A stretch of 51,071 nt of DNA from assembly GCA_037446035.1 (NCBI GenBank), contig JBBIJJ010000002.1:1-51071 (forward strand), read 5' to 3'. The notes beneath the pieces were generated by a model. That model made no database searches. It saw only the letters and a list, made by a program, of their open reading frames with translations, and was not told the origin of the DNA. Source of the DNA: DSNY01 sp037446035 (GTDB taxonomy: Bacteria; Pseudomonadota; Gammaproteobacteria; Burkholderiales; Burkholderiaceae_F). Shown piece after piece: positions 24,464 to 34,904 of the stretch. The translations under genes were made by a program, and so were the position numbers. Within the stretch, counting starts at the first letter, position 1, and each line of letters begins with the position of its first letter.

Positions 24464-27259
24464 GTGGCCCGCACGACGGCATCTCGATGGGCACGCCTGG
24501 CGCGATCGCTCGCGCTGCTGCTCGCTGCGGTCGCGCTCGCCGGCTGCCTCAAGGACAGCCCGGAGAAGCTCGTCGCGTCGGCAAAGGACTACTTGGCACG
24601 CGGCGAATACAACGCCGCGGTGATCCAGTTGAAGAACGCGTTGCAGGAGGCGCCCGGCAACGGCGAAGCGCGCCTGTTGCTCGGCCGTGCGCTGCTCGAA
24701 ACGCGCGATCCGGTGTCGGCGGAGAAAGAACTGCGGCGCGCGCTCGAATACCGGCAGTCGCCGGAGGCGGTGCTGCCATCGCTGGCGCGCGCGCTGATGG
24801 AGCAGGGCGAGGCGGCCAAACTCGTCAGGGAATTTTCCTCCCACCGCCTCGCCGATGCCGCGGCGGATGCCGCGTTTCGCGTGCAGCTCGGCGATGCGTT
24901 CGTCCTTCTCGGCCGGCGCCAGGATGCAGCCGACGCGTTCAACGCCGTGCTCGCCGCCAAGCCGGGGTTCGCTCCCGCGCGCATGGGCCTGGCGCGACTC
25001 GCGGCGTTGGAAGGTCGTTTCGACGAGGCGATCTCGATCGTCGACGAGGTCAAGTCCGCCGATCCGAAGATCGCCAACGCCTACCTGTTGAAGGCCGAGT
25101 TGCTATCGACGCGGGGCGAAGCCGACGCCGCGCGCGCCGAGTTGTGGCGGGCCGTCGGCGCAGAGCCGGGCCACCTGCCCGCGCGATTCGCGCTGATCTC
25201 GCTGCTCATCGAGGCGAACGACTTCGACGGTGCCGCCGCACAGATCGGCGAGACCCGCAAGTACGCCCGCGGCGATCTGCGCGTCGCCTACTTCGAAGGG
25301 CTGCTCGCCTTGCGCAAGGGCGACGTGCAGCGCGCGCGCGACCACGTGCTGCAGGTGCTCAAGCATGCCCCCGACCACGTGCCCAGCCTGGTGCTCGCCG
25401 GCGCGGTCGAATTGCGCGCCAACCAGCCGCTCGCGGCCGAGGCGTATCTGCGCAAGGCGGTCAGCCGCGTGCCGGAGCACCTCGGCGCGCAGCGCATGCT
25501 GGTTGGCGCCTTGTTGCGCGCGGGTCAGCCAGGCAAGGCGGTCGAAGCGCTCCAAGCGCTCGTGCAGCGCGCGGGCGACGCGGACCCGCAGGTGCTGATG
25601 CTCGCCGGCGAAACGTATCTGGCCGCCGGCGACCTGAAGCAGGCGGCGAGTTTTTTTTCGTCGGCGGCGGCGTCGGACACGCAGAAAGTCGCTGCGCGCA
25701 CGCGGCTCGGGCAGATCGCACTGGCCACGGGACGAACCGAAGTGGGGATCCGCGAGCTGGAGGCCGCATCCGAACTCGACGCAGGTCAGTATCAGGCGGA
25801 CCTCGTGCTGATCGTCGGCCACCTGCGCGCCAATCGCCTCGAGCGCGCGCTCGAAGCGGCCCGCAATCTCGTAAAGAAGCAGCCTGACAATCCGCTGTCG
25901 CACCACGTGCTCGGTGTCGTGCATGCCGCGCGCAAGGACGTTGCTGCCGCGCGCGCCAGCTTCGAAAAAGCGCTCACCCTGCAGCCGTCGTATCTGCCGG
26001 CAGCCCACGGGCTCGCCGGGCTCGATCTGGCGGAGAAGAAGCCCGCCGCGGCAAAAGCGCGTTACGAGGCGATGATCGCGGCGGATCCCAAGAACGAGCA
26101 GATCTACGTCGCGCTGGGCGACTTGCTTGCGCGGACGGGGGCGACACCCGCCGACGTTGCGGCCACGCTGCAGCGCGCGGTGGCTGCGAATCCGCAGTCG
26201 GTCGATGCGCGCATCGCGCTGATCGGATTTCAGCTGCGTGCGCGCGATACTGCCGCCGCGCTGGCAGCGGCGCGCGAGGCAGCGGCGGCATTGCCCAAGG
26301 AGCCGCGCGTGCTCGACGCGTTGGCGGAGGCGCAGCTTGCCGCCGGGCAGTCGCGCGAGGCGATCGAGACGTTGAAGAAATCGGCGGATCTGCAGCCGCA
26401 AGCGGTCCGCCCGCTCGTCAGGCTCGCCGCCGTCCAGGCCGGTGCGAAGGAGCACGAGGCGGCGATCGAGACGCTGCGCCGCGCACAGCGGCTCGCGCCG
26501 AACGATGCCGGCGTGGTGCGCAGTCTGGTCGCGGCGTTCGTGCAGGCGCGCCGACACGAGGAGGCGTTGCGAGAGGCCAAGGCGCTGCAGACGAGCGAGC
26601 CGAAGTCCGCCGCCGGCTACGGCCTGGAAGGCGACGTGCTCGCGGCGCAAGGCAAGCATGCCGAGGCGGAGCGCGCCTACCGCGCAGGACTGAAGCTCGA
26701 TGCGCAGTCCGGCGCGCTCGCGGTCGGCGTGTATTCGGCGCTCGTCGGCGCCGGCAAACGCGCCGAGGCCGATGCGTTCGCGCGCGACTGGGGGGCGCGC
26801 AATCCCAAGGACACGACGTTGACGATGCATCTGGCGGACCGTGCGCTGCGCGCGCGCGACTATCGCGCCGCGGTCGCGCACTACCAGGTCGTGGTCGCGG
26901 CCGATCCGAACCACGTGGTCGCGCTGAACAACCTGGCCTGGGCGAGCGGGCAATTGGGCGATCCGAAAGCGCTCGCGCATGCGGAGCGCGCCGCGAAACT
27001 TGCGCCCAACAACGCCGCGGTGCTCGATACGCTCGGCGTGCTGCTCGCCGCGCGCGGCGAACTCGACCGCGCGCTCGCGCACTTGCAGCGGGCGCGCGCG
27101 CTCGCGCCCAACCGCGCCGACATCCGGTTGAACTACGCCAAGGCGCTCGCCAAGGCGGGGCAGCGCGACAGCGCCAGGGCCGAGCTCGAAGCGCTGCTCG
27201 CGATCACGGAAGAGTTTCCGGGCAAGGAGGAAGCCGCAGCACTGCTGCGCAGCCTCTAA
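24464..27259 (+). CDS. prsT: PEP-CTERM system TPR-repeat lipoprotein PrsT
   Basis: From GTG 24464 the product is 931 residues with a signal peptide (ARTTASRWARLARSLALLL) and lipobox VALAGC. Almost the whole mature protein is tetratricopeptide repeats, about 20 helical pairs with the usual W/LG...A/Y...A..P spacing. Length and layout match PrsT, the large TPR lipoprotein of XrtA/PEP-CTERM loci, thought to act in the periplasm as an assembly scaffold for the polymer or its export. An ATG at 24320 overlaps prsR but would prefix 48 residues translated from a palindromic repeat, so the later start is preferred. A T8 run (25651-25658) is a possible slippage site. tviB follows after 45 bases. Confidence 0.9.
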   Translation: MARTTASRWARLARSLALLLAAVALAGCLKDSPEKLVASAKDYLARGEYNAAVIQLKNALQEAPGNGEARLLLGRALLETRDPVSAEKELRRALEYRQSPEAVLPSLARALMEQGEAAKLVREFSSHRLADAAADAAFRVQLGDAFVLLGRRQDAADAFNAVLAAKPGFAPARMGLARLAALEGRFDEAISIVDEVKSADPKIANAYLLKAELLSTRGEADAARAELWRAVGAEPGHLPARFALISLLIEANDFDGAAAQIGETRKYARGDLRVAYFEGLLALRKGDVQRARDHVLQVLKHAPDHVPSLVLAGAVELRANQPLAAEAYLRKAVSRVPEHLGAQRMLVGALLRAGQPGKAVEALQALVQRAGDADPQVLMLAGETYLAAGDLKQAASFFSSAAASDTQKVAARTRLGQIALATGRTEVGIRELEAASELDAGQYQADLVLIVGHLRANRLERALEAARNLVKKQPDNPLSHHVLGVVHAARKDVAAARASFEKALTLQPSYLPAAHGLAGLDLAEKKPAAAKARYEAMIAADPKNEQIYVALGDLLARTGATPADVAATLQRAVAANPQSVDARIALIGFQLRARDTAAALAAAREAAAALPKEPRVLDALAEAQLAAGQSREAIETLKKSADLQPQAVRPLVRLAAVQAGAKEHEAAIETLRRAQRLAPNDAGVVRSLVAAFVQARRHEEALREAKALQTSEPKSAAGYGLEGDVLAAQGKHAEAERAYRAGLKLDAQSGALAVGVYSALVGAGKRAEADAFARDWGARNPKDTTLTMHLADRALRARDYRAAVAHYQVVVAADPNHVVALNNLAWASGQLGDPKALAHAERAAKLAPNNAAVLDTLGVLLAARGELDRALAHLQRARALAPNRADIRLNYAKALAKAGQRDSARAELEALLAITEEFPGKEEAAALLRSL

Positions 27260-27304
27260 CCCGTAACCAGTTTTCAATCCCAACCACGATCCTCAGGAAG
27301 CCAC

Positions 27305-28585
<1,281 letters not shown>

Positions 28586-28657
28586 CGTGAAGTTCGCGCA
28601 GCGACTCGCGGGCCGCTCCGGCCCAGAGCAACGTCGGGCGACGATGGGCTGGCGCGG

Positions 28658-29683
28658 ATGAACGACATCGAACGGGCGGTTCGCGCGCGCCGTCGGCGCT
28701 GGCTCGTCACCGGCGCGGCCGGCTTCATCGGCTCGCATCTGCTCGAATCGCTGCTGCGGCTCGGGCAGGAAGTCGTCGGGCTCGACAACTTCGCGACCGG
28801 TCATCGTCGCAACCTGGACGAAGTGCGCGCCGCAGTGGGCGAGTCGGCGTGGACGCGGCACCGCTTCATCGAAGGCGACATCGTCGATCCGGCCACCTGT
28901 CGCGCCGCGTGCGACGGGGTGGACATCGTGCTGCACGAGGCCGCGCTCGGATCGGTGCCGCGCTCGATCGAGAACCCGCTCGCGACGCACGCGGCCAACG
29001 CCACCGGCTTCCTCAACATGCTGGTGGCCGCGCGCGATGCCGGCGCGCGCTTCGTCTATGCGGCGTCGAGTTCGACCTACGGCGACCATCCGACGCTGCC
29101 GAAGGTCGAAGACGTGATCGGCCGGCCGCTGTCGCCGTACGCCGTGACCAAGTACCTGAACGAGCTGTACGCGGAGGTCTTCGCGCGCTGCTACGGGACG
29201 CAGGCGATCGGGCTGCGCTACTTCAACGTGTTCGGTGCGCGGCAGGATCCCGACGGCCCCTACGCCGCGGTGATCCCGCGCTGGGCGCGCGCGATGCTGC
29301 GCGGCGAGGCGTGCACGATCAATGGCGACGGCGAAACCTCGCGCGACTTCTGCTACGTCGCCAATGCCGTTCAGATCAACCTGCGCGCCGCACTCGTCGA
29401 GGATCCGGGCGCGCTGAACCAGGTCTACAACGTCGCGGTCGGCGGCCGCACGACGCTGAACGAACTGCATGCGGCGATGCGCGAGTTGCTGAGCGCGCGC
29501 CTTCCGCAGCTTGCTGTCGTCGCGCCCGAATACCGCGACTTCCGCGCGGGCGACGTGCGTCATTCGCAGGCCGATATCGGCAAGGCCCGTCGACTCCTGG
29601 ACTATGCGCCGACGCACGACCTCCGCGCCGGGCTGGCCGACGCGATGGACTGGTATGTCCGGCGCTTCGCCGCCGGCATCTGA
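28658..29683 (+). CDS. tviC: UDP-N-acetylglucosamine(uronate) 4-epimerase, TviC/WbpP type
   Basis: The 341-residue extended SDR has the Rossmann motif VTGAAGFIGSHLL (17-29), SSSTYGDHP and the catalytic Tyr161 and Lys165 (YAVTK). LRYFNVFGARQDPDGPYAAVIPRW is the characteristic segment of the WbpP/TviC group. The enzyme interconverts the gluco and galacto forms of the UDP-N-acetyl sugar or its uronate. It lies 72 bases after tviB and completes the two-step route. The first 14 residues (MNDIERAVRARRRR) are a basic extension also seen in relatives. Confidence 0.92.
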   Translation: MNDIERAVRARRRRWLVTGAAGFIGSHLLESLLRLGQEVVGLDNFATGHRRNLDEVRAAVGESAWTRHRFIEGDIVDPATCRAACDGVDIVLHEAALGSVPRSIENPLATHAANATGFLNMLVAARDAGARFVYAASSSTYGDHPTLPKVEDVIGRPLSPYAVTKYLNELYAEVFARCYGTQAIGLRYFNVFGARQDPDGPYAAVIPRWARAMLRGEACTINGDGETSRDFCYVANAVQINLRAALVEDPGALNQVYNVAVGGRTTLNELHAAMRELLSARLPQLAVVAPEYRDFRAGDVRHSQADIGKARRLLDYAPTHDLRAGLADAMDWYVRRFAAGI

Positions 29684-29723
29684 CTCGTTCCGGAGGGCGG
29701 CCTCTAGGGTTACACGGCGGGCG

Positions 29724-30557
29724 ATGCGCGGCAACGACCTCGGCAGTCAATCCACGACCGGACGCGCGTGCCGGCGCGCGCTGCTTGGCGCCGCCGGCGC
29801 GGCGCTGCTGTGGGCTGCGTTGGGCGCGAGCGTTGCAGCACCCGCACAGGCGCAGACCGCGCAGACGATCGCCCGTGTCAAGAGTGCGGTGGTCGCGGTC
29901 GGCACGTTTCAGCGCACGCGCACGCCGCCGTTTCGTTTTCTCGGCACCGGCTTTGCCGTCGGTGACGGCTCGCTGGTGGCGACCAACGCGCATGTGTTGC
30001 CGGAAGCGCTCGACGCCGGCAACGATCCCGAGACACTCGCCGTCCTGTTGCCCGGTCCCGATCCGCAGCGCGCCCGGGTCCGCACGGTCATGCGTGCCGC
30101 ACGCGACGATGAGCACGATCTGGCCCTGCTGCGTCTGCAAGGGGCGCCGCTGCCTGCGCTTGCCGTGCGGGATTCCGCGACGGTCGGCGAGGGCGACATC
30201 TTCCTGTTCACCGGATTTCCGCTGGGTGCGGCGCTCGGGCCCTATCCCGCCACCCACCGCGCGATGATCGCCGCGATCACGCCGATTGCGATTCCCCCGG
30301 CCCGCGCGCAGCAACTCGACCCCAAGCTGCTTCGTCGCCTCAAGACGGGCGCGTTTGCCGTTTTCCAGCTCGATGCGACCGCCTACCCCGGTAACAGCGG
30401 CAGCCCGTTGTTCGACGCGAGCACCGGCGAAGTCGTCGGCGTCATCAACATGGTCTTCGTCAAGGGCACCAAAGAGGCGGCGCTCGCGCAGCCTTCGGGC
30501 ATCACGTATGCGATTCCGTCCCGGCATCTGCTCGACCTGTTGGCTGCAACCCGGTAG
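29724..30557 (+). CDS. Exported trypsin-like serine protease
   Basis: The 277-residue product has a signal peptide (GAAGAALLWAALGASVAAPAQ, cleavage after AQA near 43) and a chymotrypsin-fold protease domain. The catalytic triad is visible: His90 in ATNAHV, Asp132 in HDLALL and Ser225 in PGNSGSPLF. No PDZ domain follows, so it is a short Deg-like protease, probably acting in the periplasm or cell surface. It lies 40 bases after tviC and could process an exported protein of the same locus; that link rests on position only. ATG 29724 opens the signal peptide; the frame upstream overlaps tviC in another phase. Confidence 0.88.
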   Translation: MRGNDLGSQSTTGRACRRALLGAAGAALLWAALGASVAAPAQAQTAQTIARVKSAVVAVGTFQRTRTPPFRFLGTGFAVGDGSLVATNAHVLPEALDAGNDPETLAVLLPGPDPQRARVRTVMRAARDDEHDLALLRLQGAPLPALAVRDSATVGEGDIFLFTGFPLGAALGPYPATHRAMIAAITPIAIPPARAQQLDPKLLRRLKTGAFAVFQLDATAYPGNSGSPLFDASTGEVVGVINMVFVKGTKEAALAQPSGITYAIPSRHLLDLLAATR

Positions 30558-30590
30558 TTCTTTCGGATCGGCCGGGCGCGCGCGCTGGTC

Positions 30591-31346
30591 ATGATGAGCT
30601 TCGTCGCGGCGGCCAAAGCGGTCTTCAAGGCGCTGGCGCTGCCGCCGGCCGGTCCGTTGCTGCTCGCGGCCGTGGGTCTAACGCTGTGGCATCGCCGCCC
30701 GCGACTTGCGCGTGCGCTTGCCGCGACCGGCGTCGGTGCATTGCTGCTGCTGTCGCTTCCGATCGTTTCGTCGATGCTGCTGGTGGCGGCGAGCGAATCC
30801 GCGGTGCTCGACCCGGCGGCGGCGCGCGACGCACAGGCGATCGTGATCCTCAGCGGCGGTCTGCGGCCCGCCGCGCCGGAGTATGGCGGCGACACGCTCG
30901 GACGGCTTTCGCTCGAGCGCACGCGTTACGGTGCGAAGGTCGCGCGCGACACGGGCCTGCCGGTGCTGGTGACCGGCGGACCCTACGGTCGCACGCGGCC
31001 GGAAGCGCACGTGATGCGGGAGACGCTCGAGCGCGAGTTTGGCGTGCCGGTGCGGTGGGTCGAGGACCGCGCGCGCACCACCCGCGAAAACGCGCAGCTC
31101 AGCGCGCGGATCCTGCGGCCGCTCGGCATCCAGCGCGTCGTGCTGGTGGTGCACGCCTTCGACGTGCGGCGCGCGCGGCTGGAGTTCGAGAGAGCGGGTT
31201 TGAGCGTGCTGGCCGCACCGACGGTGATTCCGCGGCTTGCGGTCGCCGGCATCGCCGACTTTCTGCCGAGCGCGGCGGCGCTGCAGTCTTCCTACTACGC
31301 GCTGTACGAGCTGTTCGGCTACGCCGGGGTCAGGCTGGGGCTGTAA
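30591..31346 (+). CDS. YdcF/SanA-family (DUF218) membrane protein
   Basis: The 251-residue protein has two N-terminal membrane helices (residues ~12-30 and 40-63) and a DUF218 domain. Its signatures are AIVILSGGL, GRLSLERTRYGAKVARDTGLPVLVTGG, RTTRENA and VLVVHAFDVRRARLEFERAG. Relatives such as SanA and ElyC act in envelope integrity and lipid-carrier metabolism; the reaction is not established. It sits 33 bases after the protease and converges with lexA with only 13 bases between the stops. Either of two adjacent ATG codons (30591, 30594) may start it. Confidence 0.88.
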   Translation: MMSFVAAAKAVFKALALPPAGPLLLAAVGLTLWHRRPRLARALAATGVGALLLLSLPIVSSMLLVAASESAVLDPAAARDAQAIVILSGGLRPAAPEYGGDTLGRLSLERTRYGAKVARDTGLPVLVTGGPYGRTRPEAHVMRETLEREFGVPVRWVEDRARTTRENAQLSARILRPLGIQRVVLVVHAFDVRRARLEFERAGLSVLAAPTVIPRLAVAGIADFLPSAAALQSSYYALYELFGYAGVRLGL

Positions 31347-31359
31347 GGCGGTGGCGCCG

Positions 31360-32022
31360 CTATAGCGAGGGTCGAATCACGCCCACCGCAAGACCTTCGA
31401 TCGCAAGCGGATCGCGCCTGAGATCGACGACGATCGGCGCGAAGTCAGGGTTCTCCGCGATCAGCTCGGCCTTCGCACCCTTGAGCTTTAGCCGCTTGAC
31501 GGTGACCTCGTCGCCGAGTCGCGCGACCACGATCTGACCCGACTGCGCCTGCGCCTGCTTGTGCACCGCCAGCCAGTCGCCGTCGAGGATGCCCGCGTCG
31601 CGCATGCTCATGCCGCGCACTTCGAGCAGGTAGTCGGCGCGCGGTCTGAACAGCAGGGGATCGACGGCCGGACGCCTGATCACGTTTTCCTGCGCGAGGA
31701 TGGGGCTGCCGGCGGCGACTTTGCCGATCAGCGGCAGGCCCGCGGGCAGTCCGAGCTCATGCGCGGCTTCCTTCAGCGCGCGCACGGTTTCCGTGACGGC
31801 CCCCTTGAGCCGGATTCCGCGCGAGGTGCCCGGCACGAGCTCGATCAGCCCTTTCTTCTGCAGTGCCTGCAGATGTTGCTCGGCTGCGTTCAGCGAGCGG
31901 AAGCCGAACGCGTCGGCAATCTCTTCACGCGTCGGCGGCGCGCCGCTTTCGACGAGCGTGCGGCGGACGAAATCGAGGATCTCGGCCTGTCGGGGAGTGA
32001 GGACTGAGGTTTCTTTGCTCAT
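31360..32022 (-). CDS. lexA: LexA repressor
   Basis: The 220-residue protein has an N-terminal winged helix (LTPRQAEILDFVRRTL; PPTREEIADAFGFRSLNAAEQHL) and a C-terminal S24 peptidase domain. The self-cleavage bond is Ala104-Gly105 and the catalytic dyad is Ser139 (GMSM) and Lys176 (VKRLK). On DNA damage RecA filaments provoke cleavage and release the SOS regulon. It is autoregulated: a LexA box lies 32 bases upstream over the promoter. Length is normal for betaproteobacterial LexA. No sulA-like inhibitor or recombinase gene is next to it here. Confidence 0.97.
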   Translation of the reverse strand: MSKETSVLTPRQAEILDFVRRTLVESGAPPTREEIADAFGFRSLNAAEQHLQALQKKGLIELVPGTSRGIRLKGAVTETVRALKEAAHELGLPAGLPLIGKVAAGSPILAQENVIRRPAVDPLLFRPRADYLLEVRGMSMRDAGILDGDWLAVHKQAQAQSGQIVVARLGDEVTVKRLKLKGAKAELIAENPDFAPIVVDLRRDPLAIEGLAVGVIRPSL

Positions 32023-32053
32023 TGTTCGAGTCCTTCCTGCCAGTCGGACGATA

Positions 32054-32069
32054 CTGGTAATGTATACAG
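32054..32069 (-). promoter_or_regulatory. SOS box (LexA operator) of lexA
   Basis: On the minus strand the sequence is CTGTATACATTACCAG, a CTG-N10-CAG match to the LexA consensus. It overlaps the probable -10 region; a -35 TTGCAA lies at 32082-32087. The lexA start codon is 32 bases downstream. Confidence 0.85.
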
Positions 32070-32246
32070 CATCGGTGCGATTTGCAAGGAGGGCGCCGAG
32101 GTCGGCCCTCGACGAGCGTTGTGCGCGGCGCTCGTGGCTGCGAACGCGCGATGTTGTCGAAGTGAGGCGGTCAGACCGAACTCATCTGTTCGATCGAACG
32201 TCTCGACGTGAAGGTCCGCCCGCCGCCGGACAAGATAATCCGGGTC

Positions 32247-33926
32247 ATGCAAAGCAGAACCGGACGTCTTCTGTCAGCCGTCGCCGTTTGGGCGATCCTC
32301 GGAACGTTTGCGCTTGCCTCCTGCGGCGGAGACGATGCGCCCGCGGCCACACCAGCGCCGCCGCCGCCTTCCTCGCCGCCGCCGTCAGCGCCAGACACGG
32401 CTGCACCGAGCGCACCGGCGAACGTCTCTGCGACGGCGATGTCGTCCTTGTCGATCCGCGTGACGTGGAGCGCGGCGAGCGACAACGTAGGTGTGGCCGG
32501 CTATCGGATCTTCCGTGACGGCAACCAGATCGGGACCGCGGCGGCCACGACGTACGACGACTCGGGCCTCACCCCATCGACGACGTACCGGTACGAAGTT
32601 GCTGCTTTCGATGCGGCCGGCAACGTTTCTGCGCGGTCGACGCCGGTTGCGGCAAGCACGCCGGCCGCAGGGGGGCGCATCATCGATGCAGGCCCAAGCG
32701 ACTATCTGACAAAGCTGCGCGCGCTGCAGCCCGGCGACACCCTGAGGCTGGCGCCGGGAACGTACGACAATCCGGCCAATCCTCCAGGGCTGCCAGTGTT
32801 CGATCTGAACGGAACGCCGTCGCAACCGATCACGATCACCGGCCCCGACGGCGAGCCGCGCCCGGTTTTGATCGGACGGTCGACCCACAATACGATCCGG
32901 TTTGCGAACGCGAGCCATGTGATCGTGCGGAATCTCGATGTCGACGGACGCGACCGCGGCGGCTTCGGCGTCGCCGTCCAGGGACTCGCGCACCACATCA
33001 CCATCGAAGGGCTGCGCATTCGCGGCGTCGGTGGCGACCAGCAGATCGTCGGCATCTCGACGACTGGCGCGCCGACCTGGAACTGGGTGATCCGCCGCAA
33101 CGTGATCGAACGCGCGGGAACCGGCATGTACCTGGGCAACTCGACCGGCGGCAGTCCGTTCGTTGCCGGCATCATCGAGAACAATCTGATCGTCGACACG
33201 ATCGGCTACAACATCCAGGTGAAGCATCAGGTGCCGTGGTCGAACGTGCCAGCCGGCATGCCGACCGGCAAGACGACGACCATCATTCGCAACAACGTAT
33301 TCGTCAAGCGAAGCAGCTTCGTTTCGCCGGATGGCCCCCGCCCGAACCTGCTGGTCGGAGACCAGCCATCCAGCGGGCCCGGCTCGGACAATGGATTCGA
33401 GATCTACGGCAACTTCTTCTATCAGAACCCGACCGAGGCGCTGTTCCAGGGCGAGGGCAACATCGCTTTCTACGGCAACCTGATGGTCAACGACAGCGGC
33501 AGCGCGGTGAACATCCAGCCGCACAACGGCTCCGTTCGCAACGTGCGCGTCTTCGGCAACACGATCGTCGCGTCGGGCAGCGGGATCCGGGTCAGCGGCG
33601 GTACCGGCTATACGCAGCACGTCATCGGCAACGCGGTATTCGCGGCAGCGCCGATCAGCGGCGGCACGCAGGCTGCGAACGCGACCGGTTCGTATGCGGC
33701 CGCAGCGGGTTTCTTGAACAACCCGACCGGCGCGCTCGGCACGCTTGATCTGTTCCCGAAGCCCGGTGTGCTGCGCGGTGCTGCGCCCGACACGACATCG
33801 ATCGGCGGCTTCACCGCATGGGACCGCGATTTCAACGGCAACCCGCGCGACTGGACGATACGCGGCGCGTATTCCGGCGAAGGATCGAACCCCGGCTGGC
33901 TGCCGCGACTCGAGGCCAAACCATAA
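32247..33926 (+). CDS. Exported lipoprotein: fibronectin III plus right-handed beta-helix
   Basis: The 559-residue protein has a signal sequence and lipobox (FALASC, Cys26), a Pro/Ser linker, one fibronectin type III domain (PSAPANVSATAMSSLSIRVTW to about residue 140) and a parallel beta-helix domain. The helix opens with DTLRLAPGTYDNP and continues with repeated N-rich turns such as NVIERAGTGMYLGN and RNVRVFGNTIVASGSGI. This layout is found in secreted pectate-lyase-like or alginate-epimerase-like proteins that act on polysaccharides; no catalytic residues are certain. ATG 32247 opens the signal peptide, whereas the frame from 32208 adds 13 non-hydrophobic residues. It lies alone between lexA and scpB, away from the other three secreted lipoproteins but of the same style. 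Confidence 0.85.
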   Translation: MQSRTGRLLSAVAVWAILGTFALASCGGDDAPAATPAPPPPSSPPPSAPDTAAPSAPANVSATAMSSLSIRVTWSAASDNVGVAGYRIFRDGNQIGTAAATTYDDSGLTPSTTYRYEVAAFDAAGNVSARSTPVAASTPAAGGRIIDAGPSDYLTKLRALQPGDTLRLAPGTYDNPANPPGLPVFDLNGTPSQPITITGPDGEPRPVLIGRSTHNTIRFANASHVIVRNLDVDGRDRGGFGVAVQGLAHHITIEGLRIRGVGGDQQIVGISTTGAPTWNWVIRRNVIERAGTGMYLGNSTGGSPFVAGIIENNLIVDTIGYNIQVKHQVPWSNVPAGMPTGKTTTIIRNNVFVKRSSFVSPDGPRPNLLVGDQPSSGPGSDNGFEIYGNFFYQNPTEALFQGEGNIAFYGNLMVNDSGSAVNIQPHNGSVRNVRVFGNTIVASGSGIRVSGGTGYTQHVIGNAVFAAAPISGGTQAANATGSYAAAAGFLNNPTGALGTLDLFPKPGVLRGAAPDTTSIGGFTAWDRDFNGNPRDWTIRGAYSGEGSNPGWLPRLEAKP

Positions 33927-34260
33927 GTAGGGTGCCCGTCACCCGACGTTGAAACCCGCCGGCGGCAACGGTCGCGCTTGTCGGCGACGGGCATCGTGAT
34001 AGACTGCCGCGCCATTCGGAGTTGAGCCGGCCGTCGCTTGAGGTGCGCACCGATTGCGCTGCGCGGCGCCGGCGAACGTTGATCGGATCGTCCCGTTGAC
34101 GGCGCGCTCGCGTTGCGGGTAGCAGGCAATCGATAACGACCGCCTGTCTTGCGCGGGTCACGCACTCGGGTTCTTCGATTTCCGTTCGGCAGTTCCCAGA
34201 TGTCGAGCCGAGGCGCTCGCGGCGCGCGGCATTGCACGAACCTCGATCTTTCGTGATCGG
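33927..34260 (+). other. Intergenic leader with candidate scpB promoter
   Basis: The gap of 334 bases holds no supported gene. A plausible sigma70 promoter is at 33978-34005 (TTGTCG, 16-base spacer, TAGACT), which would give a leader of about 250 bases before scpB. GC-rich inverted repeats occur in the leader but no terminator with a T-run. Confidence 0.45.
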
Positions 34261-34893
34261 ATGAATACGCAAGAGGCGAAGATCGTCCTCGAGACGGCGT
34301 TGTTGACGGCGGAGCGGCCTCTGCCGATGACCGAACTGCGCAAACTGTTCGCCGACGAGCTGAACGCGGATACGCTGCGGGTGCTGCTCGATGAACTGCG
34401 GCGTGAGTGGAGCAGCCGCGGCATCGAGCTGGTCACCTTGGCGTCCGGCTGGCGCTTCCAGAGCCGGCCGTCGATGCGCGTTTATCTCGACCGTCTGAAT
34501 CCGGAAAAGCCGCCGAAGTACTCGCGCGCCGTGCTCGAGACGCTCGCGATCATCGCCTACCGGCAGCCGGTCACGCGCGGCGACATCGAGGAGATCCGGG
34601 GCGTCACCGTTTCGCCGCAGGTGCTCAAGACGCTCGAGGAGCGCGGTTGGGTCGAGGCAATCGGTCACCGCGAAGCGCCCGGACGTCCGGCGCTGTTCGC
34701 GACGACGCGCGCTTTCCTCGACGATCTCGGCTTGCGCTCGCTCGACGAGCTGCCGCCGCTGGAGGCGGCGGGCACGGTCCCGGCCGAGTTCGAGCTGCAG
34801 TTCGCTTCCGCAAACGCTTCGCCTTCCGAGTCCGAAGCGCCCTCACTTCCGCTCACGCCGGCCGAAGCCGAACCGGCGCACGTACCGTCCTGA
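34261..34893 (+). CDS. scpB: Segregation and condensation protein B
   Basis: The 210-residue protein shows the double winged-helix pattern of ScpB: AKIVLETALLTAERPLPMTELRKLF in the first domain, and YSRAVLETLAIIAYRQPVTRGDIEEIRGV plus LGLRSLDELPPL in the second. ScpB joins ScpA and SMC in the condensin complex that organises the chromosome. The C-terminal ~40 residues are acidic and Ala/Pro-rich. It is followed 11 bases later by rluB, an order common in Burkholderiales. scpA is not in the window. Confidence 0.95.
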   Translation: MNTQEAKIVLETALLTAERPLPMTELRKLFADELNADTLRVLLDELRREWSSRGIELVTLASGWRFQSRPSMRVYLDRLNPEKPPKYSRAVLETLAIIAYRQPVTRGDIEEIRGVTVSPQVLKTLEERGWVEAIGHREAPGRPALFATTRAFLDDLGLRSLDELPPLEAAGTVPAEFELQFASANASPSESEAPSLPLTPAEAEPAHVPS

Positions 34894-34904
34894 TCGATCC
34901 CGCC

